Origin: Burkholderiales bacterium
GTDB lineage: Bacteria > Pseudomonadota > Gammaproteobacteria > Burkholderiales > Burkholderiaceae_E
Direction of reading: 5' to 3'
Length of the DNA: 64,000 nucleotides
NCBI GenBank assembly: GCA_027487815.1
Contig: JAIYCW010000067.1
Span: 247,032-311,031 of the forward strand
The notes under the pieces are model-generated. The model was not told the DNA's origin and did not search any database. It saw nothing but the letters and a program-made list of their open reading frames with translations. The position numbers and the translations under genes are program-made. Shown here piece after piece: positions 32,860-42,528 of the stretch. Every line of letters starts with the position of its first letter. Position 1 is the first letter of the stretch.

Positions 32860-35800
32860 TTACTTCGAGTAGACAGACTGCATCGTATTGATGTTTGATT
32901 TATTCGGGTAAAGAAGAAATCCACCTCCTGCAGGAGAACCCCCGCTTAATCTGAAAGCACTGCTCGCACCGCCTCCAGATAGTGCGGACATTCCAAAACT
33001 AATGTTTGGAACGTAAATGCTGTCGGCGACTCCAATTGACAGGTCATCCAAATAGCTAGTTCTTGCGGATCCGATCGGATTTACTTTGTTTAAAACATTT
33101 GAGGCGCCCGGACCGCCCAAAGAATTCAGAACACGCTGCTCGGCGACCTCTCGAGAGAGCTTACCTCCGCCAACCGAGAACCTAATTGCATCACTCGCAT
33201 TGTCCACACCAAGCTTTCCACTTGCAACATGCTGACCAAGCCTTGTAGTTACCTGACCCGACTGGCCCACATAACTTCCCGCATTTGTATTGGCCAAATA
33301 GATGCCCTCATCGATTTTCGCACTAGCCGAGGCTCCAAGTTTCGTTGAGAAAGATGCGACCGACGAGGGTACGCTGCTCAATCTAGCAAGGGCGCTCACT
33401 TTATTGGCAATACCAGCTCCAACAGCGCCAAGAGCAGCATCTGTCGCAATTGCCTGCGCATCTAATGCCGCATTCGCCGCCCCACTCCAGCCGCCTTCGG
33501 CATAGCCCGCTATTCCGCGAATCAAACCACCGGCCAAAACGCTAACTCCGGCGCCAACACAAGAAGGGCAATTGCCACTCGGATCATTAGCGTTAATCGG
33601 ATTGTTCGAGGTGTACTGATAAAAGTTCACATCGCCCGCCCCAAACCCCAGCGGGTCTTCGCTGATGAAGCGCCCAATGACGGGATCGTAGTACCGCGCG
33701 CGGTAGTAATACAGCCCCGTGCCATCGTCCTCGCGGCCCGTGTAGCGCAGCCGGTTGGGGCTCGCCCCTGTTCCCGATTGTAGGGCGCCAAACGCGCTGT
33801 ACTTGATCGCCTGCGTTGTGCCCCCGTTGTGCCCCGACACCGCCATGGTGCTACTCACCTGATCCTGATGAAACAAAAACGGCTTGAGCTTGTTGTCGCT
33901 ATCCACCATCCAGGCCGCCACCAACTCATCCACACTCGCCCCCCGAAAGTACTTCGCCAGCACATTGCTGCCCGAGTACTCGCTCTCCAGATGCTCGCCC
34001 TCCAAAAAGTAACTGCGCCCTCCCAGCACTCCACCCGTTCTTCCGATCCGGTAGTCCAGCGGATCATAGCTGTAGCTCTCCGCCCCAACCGTCTTGACCC
34101 GACCCTTGGCATCCCACGTCAAGCTCTTCGCTCCGGCCCCCGTCTGCGCAGTGAGCCTGCCCTCCAGATCGTGGGTAAACGCCGATTCAATAGCGCCCGT
34201 GCTTGGGTTACCAATCCGAATGTTCACCAACCGGTTTGAGCCTGTCGTGTAGTTGTAATGGCGTGTGGTCGCATTGGCCACCAGGCTGCCCCGCGTGTAG
34301 GTCTTGCGGTTGCCCACCCGGTCATAAGTGAACACTTCATCATTGGCTGCGCCGGGATAGTCTGCCTGGATCACGCGATACAACCCATCGAGCGTGAAGG
34401 TCGTAGCACCGCTCGCATCGGTTTGCCCAATGATGTTGCCCACCCGGTCCCGGCTGTAACTCGTGTCCGAGATAAGCACATTAGCCGCATCGAACTGGCT
34501 TTGCCGGCTCATCCACCCATTGGCATCAAAGGCCTGCGTCATACGCGCCCCATTGGCGGTGACCCTCGACAACAACCGACCCGCTGGATCGTATTGGTAG
34601 TTCACCTGCGTGTAGTCGGGGTTGCGCAGCATCACCAAACGATTGGCGGCGTTATACACATAGCTTGTCGTGCTACCTTGAAAGGTAGTTTTTGTGAGGA
34701 CATTGCCGACACGGTCGTAAGTGAGTACCAAGCTGCGGCCCCGACTGTCATTTTTTCGGGTCATGCGATTCAAGTTATCGAAATCGAAGGTGTAAATCAC
34801 ATTGCCGTTGGACATGTTGTTTTGCATGCCAGCCGGGCTGTAGGCAAAAAAGTCAGTTGTGTTGTCCTTGGCGTAGTCGGCGCGAATCAATCGGTTTCCA
34901 AGGTCATAGGTAAAGCGGGTGAGCTCATTCAGTCTGTTGACCCGCCGGTACACATTGCCCGCTTCATCTGTGGCGTAAGTTGTGATTTGTGCGCCATGAT
35001 CGGTTTCGTTCGCCAATCGGCCCAGATCATCATAAGCAAACCGCCAAGTCTTGCTCTCGGCATCAATTACAGTCAAACGATTGCCCGCCAAATCATACGA
35101 GAACCGTGTTTCGCCATTTAGAGCATCGAGAATTCTCACGACGCGGTTGAGTTCATCATAACTTCGGGTCTCACTGCACCCCTGACTATTGCGCGGCTGG
35201 GTCCCCGCCAGGCCATTGGCATCAATGCTGCAGGTGAGGTTTCCATTCTCATCGTACCGAAACTCACTGCGAAAGCCCCTGGCATCAATGAGTGCCGTTT
35301 TGCGACCCAGCGCATCAATTTCAGAAACCGTGGTTTCGCCATTGGCGTTACGTACGCCGAGTACATCCCCTCGCAAGGAGTAAATCGTCTCAGTCCGATA
35401 TCCGGTGGCATCAATCACTGCTGCTTTCCGATTCATCGCATCATATTCAAACCGCGTGGTGTGGCCTTCGGCATCCAGCAAGGCAATCAGATTACCCGCA
35501 TCGTCGTAGCTGAAGGTCGTCAGGTTGCCCATAGAATCTGTTTCAGTCTTGACGCGGTCTGCGGCATCAAAGGTGCGGGTGACAAGATCGCGCACCTCAA
35601 AGCTCGCACCGTTTCTATAGCGATGCGTGACCTTCCACACCTGCCCATTGGCATCAAAGCTATTGATCACTTCATTACCGAGGCTATCGGTCACTTTGGT
35701 CACACGATCCAGCGCGTCGTAATCATAGGAGGTCGTCAAGCTCACTAGTGTGGAGGTGTCTGGATCAGCGCGCCGCCGGAGGGTTTCAGTTTTCTTTCTG

Positions 35801-37563
35801 CCCAAGCTATCGTAGGTATAGAGCTTGGTAATAATCAGGTTTGCAGGCATCCCCACCAACTGCTCCTGACTCACGTTTAGACCATTACTGGCAGGCTCAT
35901 AGGTCAATCTCGTTTCACGATACCGCGTGGCATCAAAGTATTGACGTGAATAGTTCAGCGTGGCATTGCTATTCCAACAATAGCTGGAAAGAAGCACATT
36001 TGAAGCTCCTGCAAGCGTATTAATGCGCATCTCGCGAGGACGATTCACAAAGTCGCAGCCTGAGGTTGACGTGGCAAACAATGTTGTGGTGATGCCCCCT
36101 CGCTTGTCAGTGGTTGCGCTGACCTGATCCAAGGGCCCGTAGGCCATATCGACCGTGCGGCCCAAGGCATCGACCTCACGGGTAACGTTGCCAAACACAT
36201 CAGAACTTCCGGTAAGCGCCCGATCCGCGCGATAGCTATAAGTGGTCGCATACCCGAGCGCATCAAACTTCTTGCTTCGAATCGCATCGCCCTGGTTTTC
36301 AAATAGCAACACCGCTCCATTGGGCTCAACGAGCTTGGTCATGCGTCCGTTTTCATCGTAGTGATACTCTCGGACGTTGCCTCTCGCATCGGTCACTCGA
36401 GTGCTCTTGCGGTACAGATCGTAGTCGAGGGTATCGCCCACATCAAAACTGTTGGTTTGCTGGAAAGTGCGACCGTTTTCGTAGTATTTGAACTTGGTTT
36501 GGACTGGTTTTCCGTCGCGGGCGATCGGTTTTGTAATGGTCGTGAGGAGATGTCTGGCAGTCTCATAGGCATATGCAGTTACCTCGGCCAGGGCATTGGT
36601 TTTTGAGGTCAGATTACCCGAGGTATCGTAGGCAAAGCTCCACTTGCGCGCCGTCCAATCCGACACATCCTTCAGCCGGTTGTTAGCGTCATAGGTCAGC
36701 GTGATACCAGTACGCCCCGCTATCCCTAGGTTATCCGCGATGCCCGCAAGGCGTCCACTGGGGTCATAACTAAGTGATAACCGGTCACCCCAGGCGTTAT
36801 CAATAAACCGAAGCCGCGCGACGACATTGGGCGCGGTTCGTAGATTGCCCGTAGGCGTTTCAAAGATGTACCGAACTCCATTCCGGAACGTCAGGGTATG
36901 TTGACCCGGTGAAGGGCTATCCAGTGTCAGAGTGTCATAGATGCCTTTGGGTGAGCTCACGGCAAAACTGGTTTCATTGACGAGATAGTTTTGTTCGCCG
37001 CCTCGCTCGTCGGTGTAGGTAATAGAGCTTGTTTTTGCGTTAGCGTTCTCGGGCCGCTGGGCGGAAGTGCAGTTCGGGCAGTCGCCGAAATCATTGGACT
37101 TCAGTCGCATCATGTAGCTGTGCACCCATCCGAACCCTACCCCCCGATCTGCTTTGGTGCTGGACGGGGCGCTGTTGTAGGTGCGAGTAAACACTAGATT
37201 GAGCCCGTTGCGGCCTCGAATGACAAAATCCGTTTCATCGTGATAGTTGTTTCCAGTGACGGTGGACACTGGATCCGATGTACTTGGCGTGCGAATTGGG
37301 TCATTGTTCACCGTGCCCACCAAAAGCTGGTCATTAAACTGGTCGTTGTTAAAGCTAGGTGTGATTGATACCGCGCCAGTATTGATAGCACGCGCCGGAT
37401 TCAAGACTACATTCCCGTCAACGTAGCCCCCGGCAAACGCTGGCACCGTGCTCGTTGCAATCAGTGCTACTGCAACAATCGACGCCGTGACTTTCCGATA
37501 AACCAAGCTTGCCCTAAAAGAAGTTCTTACCGGCAGTGCTGAACCCAGTGGATAACTCGTCAC
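32860..37563 (-). CDS. Sec-exported RHS-repeat protein with GIY-YIG/URI-like C-terminal toxin domain
   Basis: 1567 residues. A long signal peptide ends near residue 45 (TSTVPAFA). A DUF6531-like start (DPVSTVTGNNYHDETDF near residue 95) leads into about 1,200 residues of YD/RHS repeats. The RHS core-ending block RYTGREDDGTGLYYYRARYYDP...RFISEDPLGF lies at about 1280-1315, the usual border before the variable tip. After a Gly/Ala-rich linker the tip has G1420-I-Y1422, Y1431-V-G1433, R1441 and H1445 (RLGQH), E1475 and N1492 (LNKVNP), which fits the GIY-YIG nuclease order Y-Y-R-H-E-N. No PAAR or VgrG part exists, so type VI export is unlikely. It follows a transglutaminase-like gene with 1 bp between them. 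Confidence 0.88.
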   Translation of the reverse strand: MTSYPLGSALPVRTSFRASLVYRKVTASIVAVALIATSTVPAFAGGYVDGNVVLNPARAINTGAVSITPSFNNDQFNDQLLVGTVNNDPIRTPSTSDPVSTVTGNNYHDETDFVIRGRNGLNLVFTRTYNSAPSSTKADRGVGFGWVHSYMMRLKSNDFGDCPNCTSAQRPENANAKTSSITYTDERGGEQNYLVNETSFAVSSPKGIYDTLTLDSPSPGQHTLTFRNGVRYIFETPTGNLRTAPNVVARLRFIDNAWGDRLSLSYDPSGRLAGIADNLGIAGRTGITLTYDANNRLKDVSDWTARKWSFAYDTSGNLTSKTNALAEVTAYAYETARHLLTTITKPIARDGKPVQTKFKYYENGRTFQQTNSFDVGDTLDYDLYRKSTRVTDARGNVREYHYDENGRMTKLVEPNGAVLLFENQGDAIRSKKFDALGYATTYSYRADRALTGSSDVFGNVTREVDALGRTVDMAYGPLDQVSATTDKRGGITTTLFATSTSGCDFVNRPREMRINTLAGASNVLLSSYCWNSNATLNYSRQYFDATRYRETRLTYEPASNGLNVSQEQLVGMPANLIITKLYTYDSLGRKKTETLRRRADPDTSTLVSLTTSYDYDALDRVTKVTDSLGNEVINSFDANGQVWKVTHRYRNGASFEVRDLVTRTFDAADRVKTETDSMGNLTTFSYDDAGNLIALLDAEGHTTRFEYDAMNRKAAVIDATGYRTETIYSLRGDVLGVRNANGETTVSEIDALGRKTALIDARGFRSEFRYDENGNLTCSIDANGLAGTQPRNSQGCSETRSYDELNRVVRILDALNGETRFSYDLAGNRLTVIDAESKTWRFAYDDLGRLANETDHGAQITTYATDEAGNVYRRVNRLNELTRFTYDLGNRLIRADYAKDNTTDFFAYSPAGMQNNMSNGNVIYTFDFDNLNRMTRKNDSRGRSLVLTYDRVGNVLTKTTFQGSTTSYVYNAANRLVMLRNPDYTQVNYQYDPAGRLLSRVTANGARMTQAFDANGWMSRQSQFDAANVLISDTSYSRDRVGNIIGQTDASGATTFTLDGLYRVIQADYPGAANDEVFTYDRVGNRKTYTRGSLVANATTRHYNYTTGSNRLVNIRIGNPSTGAIESAFTHDLEGRLTAQTGAGAKSLTWDAKGRVKTVGAESYSYDPLDYRIGRTGGVLGGRSYFLEGEHLESEYSGSNVLAKYFRGASVDELVAAWMVDSDNKLKPFLFHQDQVSSTMAVSGHNGGTTQAIKYSAFGALQSGTGASPNRLRYTGREDDGTGLYYYRARYYDPVIGRFISEDPLGFGAGDVNFYQYTSNNPINANDPSGNCPSCVGAGVSVLAGGLIRGIAGYAEGGWSGAANAALDAQAIATDAALGAVGAGIANKVSALARLSSVPSSVASFSTKLGASASAKIDEGIYLANTNAGSYVGQSGQVTTRLGQHVASGKLGVDNASDAIRFSVGGGKLSREVAEQRVLNSLGGPGASNVLNKVNPIGSARTSYLDDLSIGVADSIYVPNISFGMSALSGGGASSAFRLSGGSPAGGGFLLYPNKSNINTMQSVYSK

Positions 37564-37564
37564 G

Positions 37565-40270
37565 TTAGTTCCCCGTCATTTCATTGCCTATTGTCTTGAA
37601 AGGAGTTTCTTTCAAGCCAACGTAGCCGCCGCCAGCCGTCAGGCTCCTATTGGCAATCTCAAAGCTTATGTTGTTGATTAGATTCGTGGCGCCCGAGTAT
37701 TCCCTGCGGATGTTCACTTCGAACCGATAGGTCGCCCCCGCGACCAATCTCGATGGAAGTGTGTATTCCACCCACGCCTGCGCCGGATTTCTCAACAAGA
37801 GGTCATTACGAATGCCCCACACAAAATTAGTCGAGTAAGCGTTCGTAGATAGAGCGGTAGTTCTATAAACAAAATCTGCAGCATTAAATCCCTGCAAAAC
37901 ATCCAAGTAGTTGAAGAACGCAGTATTTGTTCCGGTGCGGAAAGAAAGAAATCCAGTTTGCATCCGGCTTATGGTCTGATCGATGGTGGTTCCAGCAGGC
38001 CAAGATACTCCGCACGCAGAGCCTGCGACGAGAGTCGCCGAGCCGCCACTACTTGCTCGCAAAGCGTTGAGCTGATTTTGCGTGTTAAAGAAACAAGCTA
38101 TACCGAGGTCCCAAAGATCGTTAACATAGGTCAAAGTAGATACTCTCGGGTCCGTACTACCTGTTGGATTCACCTTAAGAGTAGTGAATGTGTCGGTCGC
38201 CGATGTAGTTGGATGGCTCCACGACACAGGCCTGGTGCCATAAACATCTCGCGTCACTACGACGAAGGGAGCCGGGGCTGACGGACCAAACCCTACTGAG
38301 CTCAAGAAGCTCGGTACTGTATTGGTACTAGAGTCCCGTTTGGCACTCACCAAGCTTCCTCCGGATGCTAGTGCCATCTGGATCCCACGCACAGTGGATA
38401 CTGCATCATAGCCGGTGAGCTCCTGCCATATCTCGTGCTCTAACGAAGACACGAGATGCCCTGCGAATTCAAACTGCCGATTCGACTCACTCAAACTCGC
38501 CTCAGAGGTGCGAAATGAACCGCCGATAGTGATTCCCTTCATATCTATAAGTAGCCCGCCTGGCAAGATGGAGAATGCGGTGCCATCGACATACTCTGCC
38601 TCATAAACCGAGCTCACCACCCCAAGGAACCCCACGATCGGAGTCCGAGTCTTCATCAATCGATCACTGCGTTCAAGCTGCTCCCTGACCCTTGCGTAAT
38701 ACTGTGTTGCCGCAACATAAAGCAGCCCACCCGTGAGCGCGTCGAGCGCGGGTTTGCTTTCCAATAGCTTTATGTCGCTTGCCTCCCAGCCGTTGCCGTT
38801 AGCATCAACATAGGGCGTGCAATTCACTCCATCGGTCTGGCAACCCGCTTCAGAGGGGTTAAAGACGATTTTGTACTGGGCATTGGAGTCCAACAATTGA
38901 CCGGCCGCTCGGTGAACCTGTGACCAGTTCGAGGACTCTCCGCCGGTGGCTACCAGGTAGTACCCGCCAATGATTCCAGAGTACTCAGCACTTATCGTTC
39001 GGTCCGCTTGTCCGTTGTCCGCACCCGGCGCTCCATCCATGCTAACTTGAATCGAGAAAGGGTCCCCTACCTTTGGGTTGTAACCCACAATCGTTCCCCC
39101 TCCGGCGATTGGGCGGGCGATCTCCACCCCACCAAGACGGGTCACAATGTTGGGAACGTTGCCAGGAGGAAAGAATTCCGTCGAAAGAGTCAATCGTTTT
39201 GTATTGAGCTCGGCCAACACGGCATTTCCTGCGCCGACATTCACCGTAAATGTCCCGCCGCCACTTAGAGGCGCTACCAGGAACACCCCGATGGTTAGGC
39301 GCTTACCCCATCGCTTTGGTTCGGCCCCTGGAACAGCGGCATCATGCGCGGCGATGGTGTCGTATCGTCGGACCGTTCCGATAACCTCGAACGGAAGGGA
39401 TGCGGGAAGCAAACCCTCACGCAATTCATTGATTTTTCCTTGATCCTCAACATCTTCTAGGGCTTTTCCCGGATGGTTAGCACGTAACCACTCAGAGATT
39501 TGGTCCTCAAGAATAGTCAGAGGATTTTTATCTCGGCGAGCGGCATCATTATTTCTAATCGCATTGTAGTAAGCGTTGTAGTTAAAGCTCAAGGCATTGT
39601 AGGGATCAAGGAAGAAGCCGTTGTAGGTCTTTTGCTTAACGCTGCCGTTCAGACCAATCCAAGTGCAACGCGTAGCATTCGGCGCTTGAGCACAGTCCAC
39701 CGCAGGATTAACCGTGTTGATCCCTCGATACTGATCAAACGGCACAAACGCTTCGACCCATGTATGTTCAAAATCCACGGTGGCGCGGTTCGGTGCAAGT
39801 ACCACCCCTTGAATGCCTTGAGATTTCAACACTGCTACCGCTGTATCCAAGTTTGGAATGCCGAGCCAATTAGTAAACTGCGCTGCCGGAATCCGTATCA
39901 ACCCAACTGCATATCGCGCCGGAATGTTCTGGGAGCGCAGCATGGCAATCATTGTCGACGCGATATCAACATCGCTACCGCGTTGTCCCAAAAACGTATT
40001 CACTGATCCAGACCTTGATCCGTGATAGGGGGAATACTCGATGGTGTTGTGCACATACTCGTAAATTGCAACCGCGCTTCCCAGCTGCGCCGACTTCTCG
40101 CGCAGCCGTTGTGCTTCTGCACCTGAAAACACAATTTCGGGGGACTCGGCAATCGACTGTGCATACCCTGGTCGCAGGCCCCCTAAACTGACAATTACAA
40201 AGTAACCTACAAGCCATAACCCTGATCGAGTCATACTCATCAACGCTTCTGCAAGCTTAAGCCAGGTCAT
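37565..40270 (-). CDS. Exported transglutaminase-like protein lacking the catalytic Cys
   Basis: 901 residues with a signal peptide (about 15-38, ending GYAQS). The transglutaminase-like domain spans about 60-185: helix block AIYEYVHNTIEY, then GSDVDIASTMIAMLRSQNIPARY and the catalytic-His block EHTWVEAFV (H169). In active enzymes the motif is G-x-C-x-D; here position 100 is Asp (G98-S-D-V-D102), so thiol chemistry is not possible. A long C-terminal region of about 700 residues has no motif I recognise. RHS-linked proteins of this type seem often to lack the Cys. The gene ends one base before the RHS start, so the two are coupled and may act together in RHS export or display. Confidence 0.8.
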   Translation of the reverse strand: MTWLKLAEALMSMTRSGLWLVGYFVIVSLGGLRPGYAQSIAESPEIVFSGAEAQRLREKSAQLGSAVAIYEYVHNTIEYSPYHGSRSGSVNTFLGQRGSDVDIASTMIAMLRSQNIPARYAVGLIRIPAAQFTNWLGIPNLDTAVAVLKSQGIQGVVLAPNRATVDFEHTWVEAFVPFDQYRGINTVNPAVDCAQAPNATRCTWIGLNGSVKQKTYNGFFLDPYNALSFNYNAYYNAIRNNDAARRDKNPLTILEDQISEWLRANHPGKALEDVEDQGKINELREGLLPASLPFEVIGTVRRYDTIAAHDAAVPGAEPKRWGKRLTIGVFLVAPLSGGGTFTVNVGAGNAVLAELNTKRLTLSTEFFPPGNVPNIVTRLGGVEIARPIAGGGTIVGYNPKVGDPFSIQVSMDGAPGADNGQADRTISAEYSGIIGGYYLVATGGESSNWSQVHRAAGQLLDSNAQYKIVFNPSEAGCQTDGVNCTPYVDANGNGWEASDIKLLESKPALDALTGGLLYVAATQYYARVREQLERSDRLMKTRTPIVGFLGVVSSVYEAEYVDGTAFSILPGGLLIDMKGITIGGSFRTSEASLSESNRQFEFAGHLVSSLEHEIWQELTGYDAVSTVRGIQMALASGGSLVSAKRDSSTNTVPSFLSSVGFGPSAPAPFVVVTRDVYGTRPVSWSHPTTSATDTFTTLKVNPTGSTDPRVSTLTYVNDLWDLGIACFFNTQNQLNALRASSGGSATLVAGSACGVSWPAGTTIDQTISRMQTGFLSFRTGTNTAFFNYLDVLQGFNAADFVYRTTALSTNAYSTNFVWGIRNDLLLRNPAQAWVEYTLPSRLVAGATYRFEVNIRREYSGATNLINNISFEIANRSLTAGGGYVGLKETPFKTIGNEMTGN

Positions 40271-40281
40271 TTGCGCAGCTC

Positions 40282-40980
40282 CTATTGCTTCACGTCAGTG
40301 GTATTGCGAGCCGTTGGCGGCACCGGATCGCCGGCCCGCTGCACTTGCAGTGTTGGGGTTCCAGGCAATCTCGGGACTTCGTTGACGGAGCCCTTCCTTG
40401 CCACAAGTTGTTGATGAAGACCCAGCAACAAAGCGGTACGCTCAGCGCTAGGCCCTGCAAGCGCGGTGTCGAGCGCCGAGGTCCAGCGCTCGAACATTTC
40501 ACTGCGTTGGGACCGGATCGGCATGCCCGATGAAAAGACTTCACGATCGTCGTCGATCCGATTCGGCAAGCTAGGTCTTTGTGAACGATTACGGAGTTGG
40601 GACACCATGGAACGCAACTCAAATTGCAACGCCTCGCGCGCCGTTACATTCCGCTCTGCCCCTGCCCGGGCATCTCGACCATCATGCTCTAGAGCAATAC
40701 GCCCTTGAGCAGGGGAGAACTCAGCCGCTATAAGCCGTTCCAGCGCGCCTCTTAACTGATTGAGTTGACCAAGATCAGCGGCATCTTCGGCGCCACTCTT
40801 TTTCGCCGCCAGCACTGTTCGACTAACCCCGCGGATTGCCGAAAGTTGTGCGGCGCTTAAAGCTCGATTCTCCATAACTGCGGTGACCGGCTCTGCCGTG
40901 GAACTATCCGCCGCAAATACAAAGGCAGCAATACATTGAAACACAGAAAAAACACTCCAATGGACATACTTGCGCTTCAT
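40282..40980 (-). CDS. Exported helical protein of unknown function in the RHS operon
   Basis: 232 residues from the ATG at 40980, which overlaps the upstream gene's stop by four bases (ATGA). The frame to 41136 is longer, but its extra part is not protein-like. A signal peptide covers residues 1-24 (ending AFVFA). The mature protein is mostly charged helix rich in Arg, Gln and Ala (NQLRGALERLIAAE, REALQFELRSMVSQLRN), ending in a Pro/Thr-rich tail. I do not recognise the family. It lies 11 bp before the transglutaminase-like gene, in the same operon. Confidence 0.6.
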   Translation of the reverse strand: MKRKYVHWSVFSVFQCIAAFVFAADSSTAEPVTAVMENRALSAAQLSAIRGVSRTVLAAKKSGAEDAADLGQLNQLRGALERLIAAEFSPAQGRIALEHDGRDARAGAERNVTAREALQFELRSMVSQLRNRSQRPSLPNRIDDDREVFSSGMPIRSQRSEMFERWTSALDTALAGPSAERTALLLGLHQQLVARKGSVNEVPRLPGTPTLQVQRAGDPVPPTARNTTDVKQ

Positions 40981-42407
40981 TGAGATCCACTCCCCTCTTT
41001 GGCCCGATGACCCGGCCCCGCATTTCTTCGTCGATTTGCAGCGCCCGCAAACATCACCCCCAACAACCCCAAGGCCCAAAGCGGAATGGGAACATCGCCA
41101 TCCCCTGCGGCAACCTGAGTAGTACAGCCCGGACACGGGTTACCACTCAAATCGCGGGTAGTGAGATTTGATAAATTGGCAATCGGCGCCAAGTCGCTGA
41201 TCTGATTGTTTACCGCGTTAAGCGATGTAAGATTTATCGCAAACTGCAATCCGTTGAGGCTAGCAACGCTCCGATTAGAAATATCCAGTGTGGTTAACCG
41301 TCCAAGCTCGCCTCGATTCAGCTGATCCATCGATCCACGCCCGAGCGATTCATTGATTGCAGTGCGCAGCGCGGCATCAGTAACGTCCACTCGCAACCGA
41401 TCATTTAAACTATCGGCTCCCTCAGCTGCCGAAAAAGCTTGAGACACCAATCCGGTCACAAAAACACCTGAATCAAAGCCACCATCTCCGCGTTGAAGGG
41501 CGACTAGAGAATTCAAAAGGACTCTAGCATCAGCGGACGAGGGATCTATTCTCATGTAGGCCAACGCTGTAACGGCGCGAATATGCGGTGCTGAAGAAAC
41601 CGTTACGCGTGCGCGAAGGGCATTAACCGCATTGGAAAGGATAGGGGCAAGGCTAGTGTCAGCGCTTCGCAACGGCGCAAGTGCTTGAACCACTCGCGCA
41701 GTGGCGTAGGGATCGATCGTGCTGCTGGCCCCGACTGCCCAGCCTTGATCGCCCAACGTAGACAACTGCGTAGCTTTTAAGAAATTAATGGCCTCCCCGC
41801 TTGGGAAGCTTGCGCCTGCGTTGCGAAGCGCATCAACCACTAACGCGGTATCCAGCGGCGATGCCCGATAACGCTTTGCCAACCCCCATCCCGACTGTCC
41901 ACTTGAAGGTGTCGAAATGGCGTCTGCAAGCACCGTAACATCTTGCTGAACATTAGACTGGGTCGCTCGCAAAACCACTAATCGGCGGGCCCGACCGTCT
42001 ATATTTTTTGGATCATGATTCTCAATCCAAGTAAGACCTGCATAGTAGGGTGCTCCCCGTCGATTGGCCTGATGAAGCGCCAAAACAGCTTCAGCCGTTT
42101 GAATAAACGTTCGCGCTTCGGATGAATCGCGCCAGCTACCATCGCTTTGATCTTGTTGAGACTCCAACCACAACACAGCACGTTGGTTTGGCGTGGCGTA
42201 GATACCTGCGACAACCGAACCGTGCAATAGAAGCCCAAGTATCGCGGCGATGATTTGGCTTCCAAAGATCCGCGCTACGCTGGCAAGCTCGCGATTGCTC
42301 TGAGCGCAAGGGCGAACTGCTGCCCGCAGGCCAGGCCTACCCCTATACCGTTGGTGGAGCACCCGCGAAAAACTTTGAATCCGCACCAAACTTTGCATTC
42401 TGTGCAT
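40977..42407 (-). CDS. Exported alpha/alpha-repeat and LRR protein with a C-terminal sorting-type tail
   Basis: 476 residues from the ATG at 42407, which has GGAGG seven bases upstream; the frame reaches 42497. A signal-like segment at about 50-70 (IIAAILGLLLHGSVVAG) is followed by helical repeats of the squalene-cyclase/prenyltransferase type (QRAVLWLESQQDQSDGSW, GWGLAKRYRASPLDTALVVDAL, DQGWAVG, ALQRGDGGFDSG). Next come leucine-rich repeats (LTTLDISNRSVASLNGLQ, LTSLNAVNNQISDLAPI) ending LSGNPCPGC. The C-terminus is a short motif, a membrane helix and an Arg cluster (VPIPLWALGLLGVMF then NRRR), as in CTERM sorting signals. First gene of the RHS operon. Confidence 0.75.
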   Translation of the reverse strand: MHRMQSLVRIQSFSRVLHQRYRGRPGLRAAVRPCAQSNRELASVARIFGSQIIAAILGLLLHGSVVAGIYATPNQRAVLWLESQQDQSDGSWRDSSEARTFIQTAEAVLALHQANRRGAPYYAGLTWIENHDPKNIDGRARRLVVLRATQSNVQQDVTVLADAISTPSSGQSGWGLAKRYRASPLDTALVVDALRNAGASFPSGEAINFLKATQLSTLGDQGWAVGASSTIDPYATARVVQALAPLRSADTSLAPILSNAVNALRARVTVSSAPHIRAVTALAYMRIDPSSADARVLLNSLVALQRGDGGFDSGVFVTGLVSQAFSAAEGADSLNDRLRVDVTDAALRTAINESLGRGSMDQLNRGELGRLTTLDISNRSVASLNGLQFAINLTSLNAVNNQISDLAPIANLSNLTTRDLSGNPCPGCTTQVAAGDGDVPIPLWALGLLGVMFAGAANRRRNAGPGHRAKEGSGSQ

Positions 42408-42528
42408 CTTTGACCCTCCTGGAGTTACGGTAGATGTCAAACAATGCCGGCATATTACGATTGAGTCGAGATTACTGGTCCGAACGGCATCAGCCAAATG
42501 GCATAGGCCAATTCACAAACGCCTTAAA

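Noticed and set aside
33829..35121. Long plus-strand frames inside the RHS gene
   Set aside because: They are antisense frames of the repeat-rich RHS gene, and the minus-strand product is clearly real.
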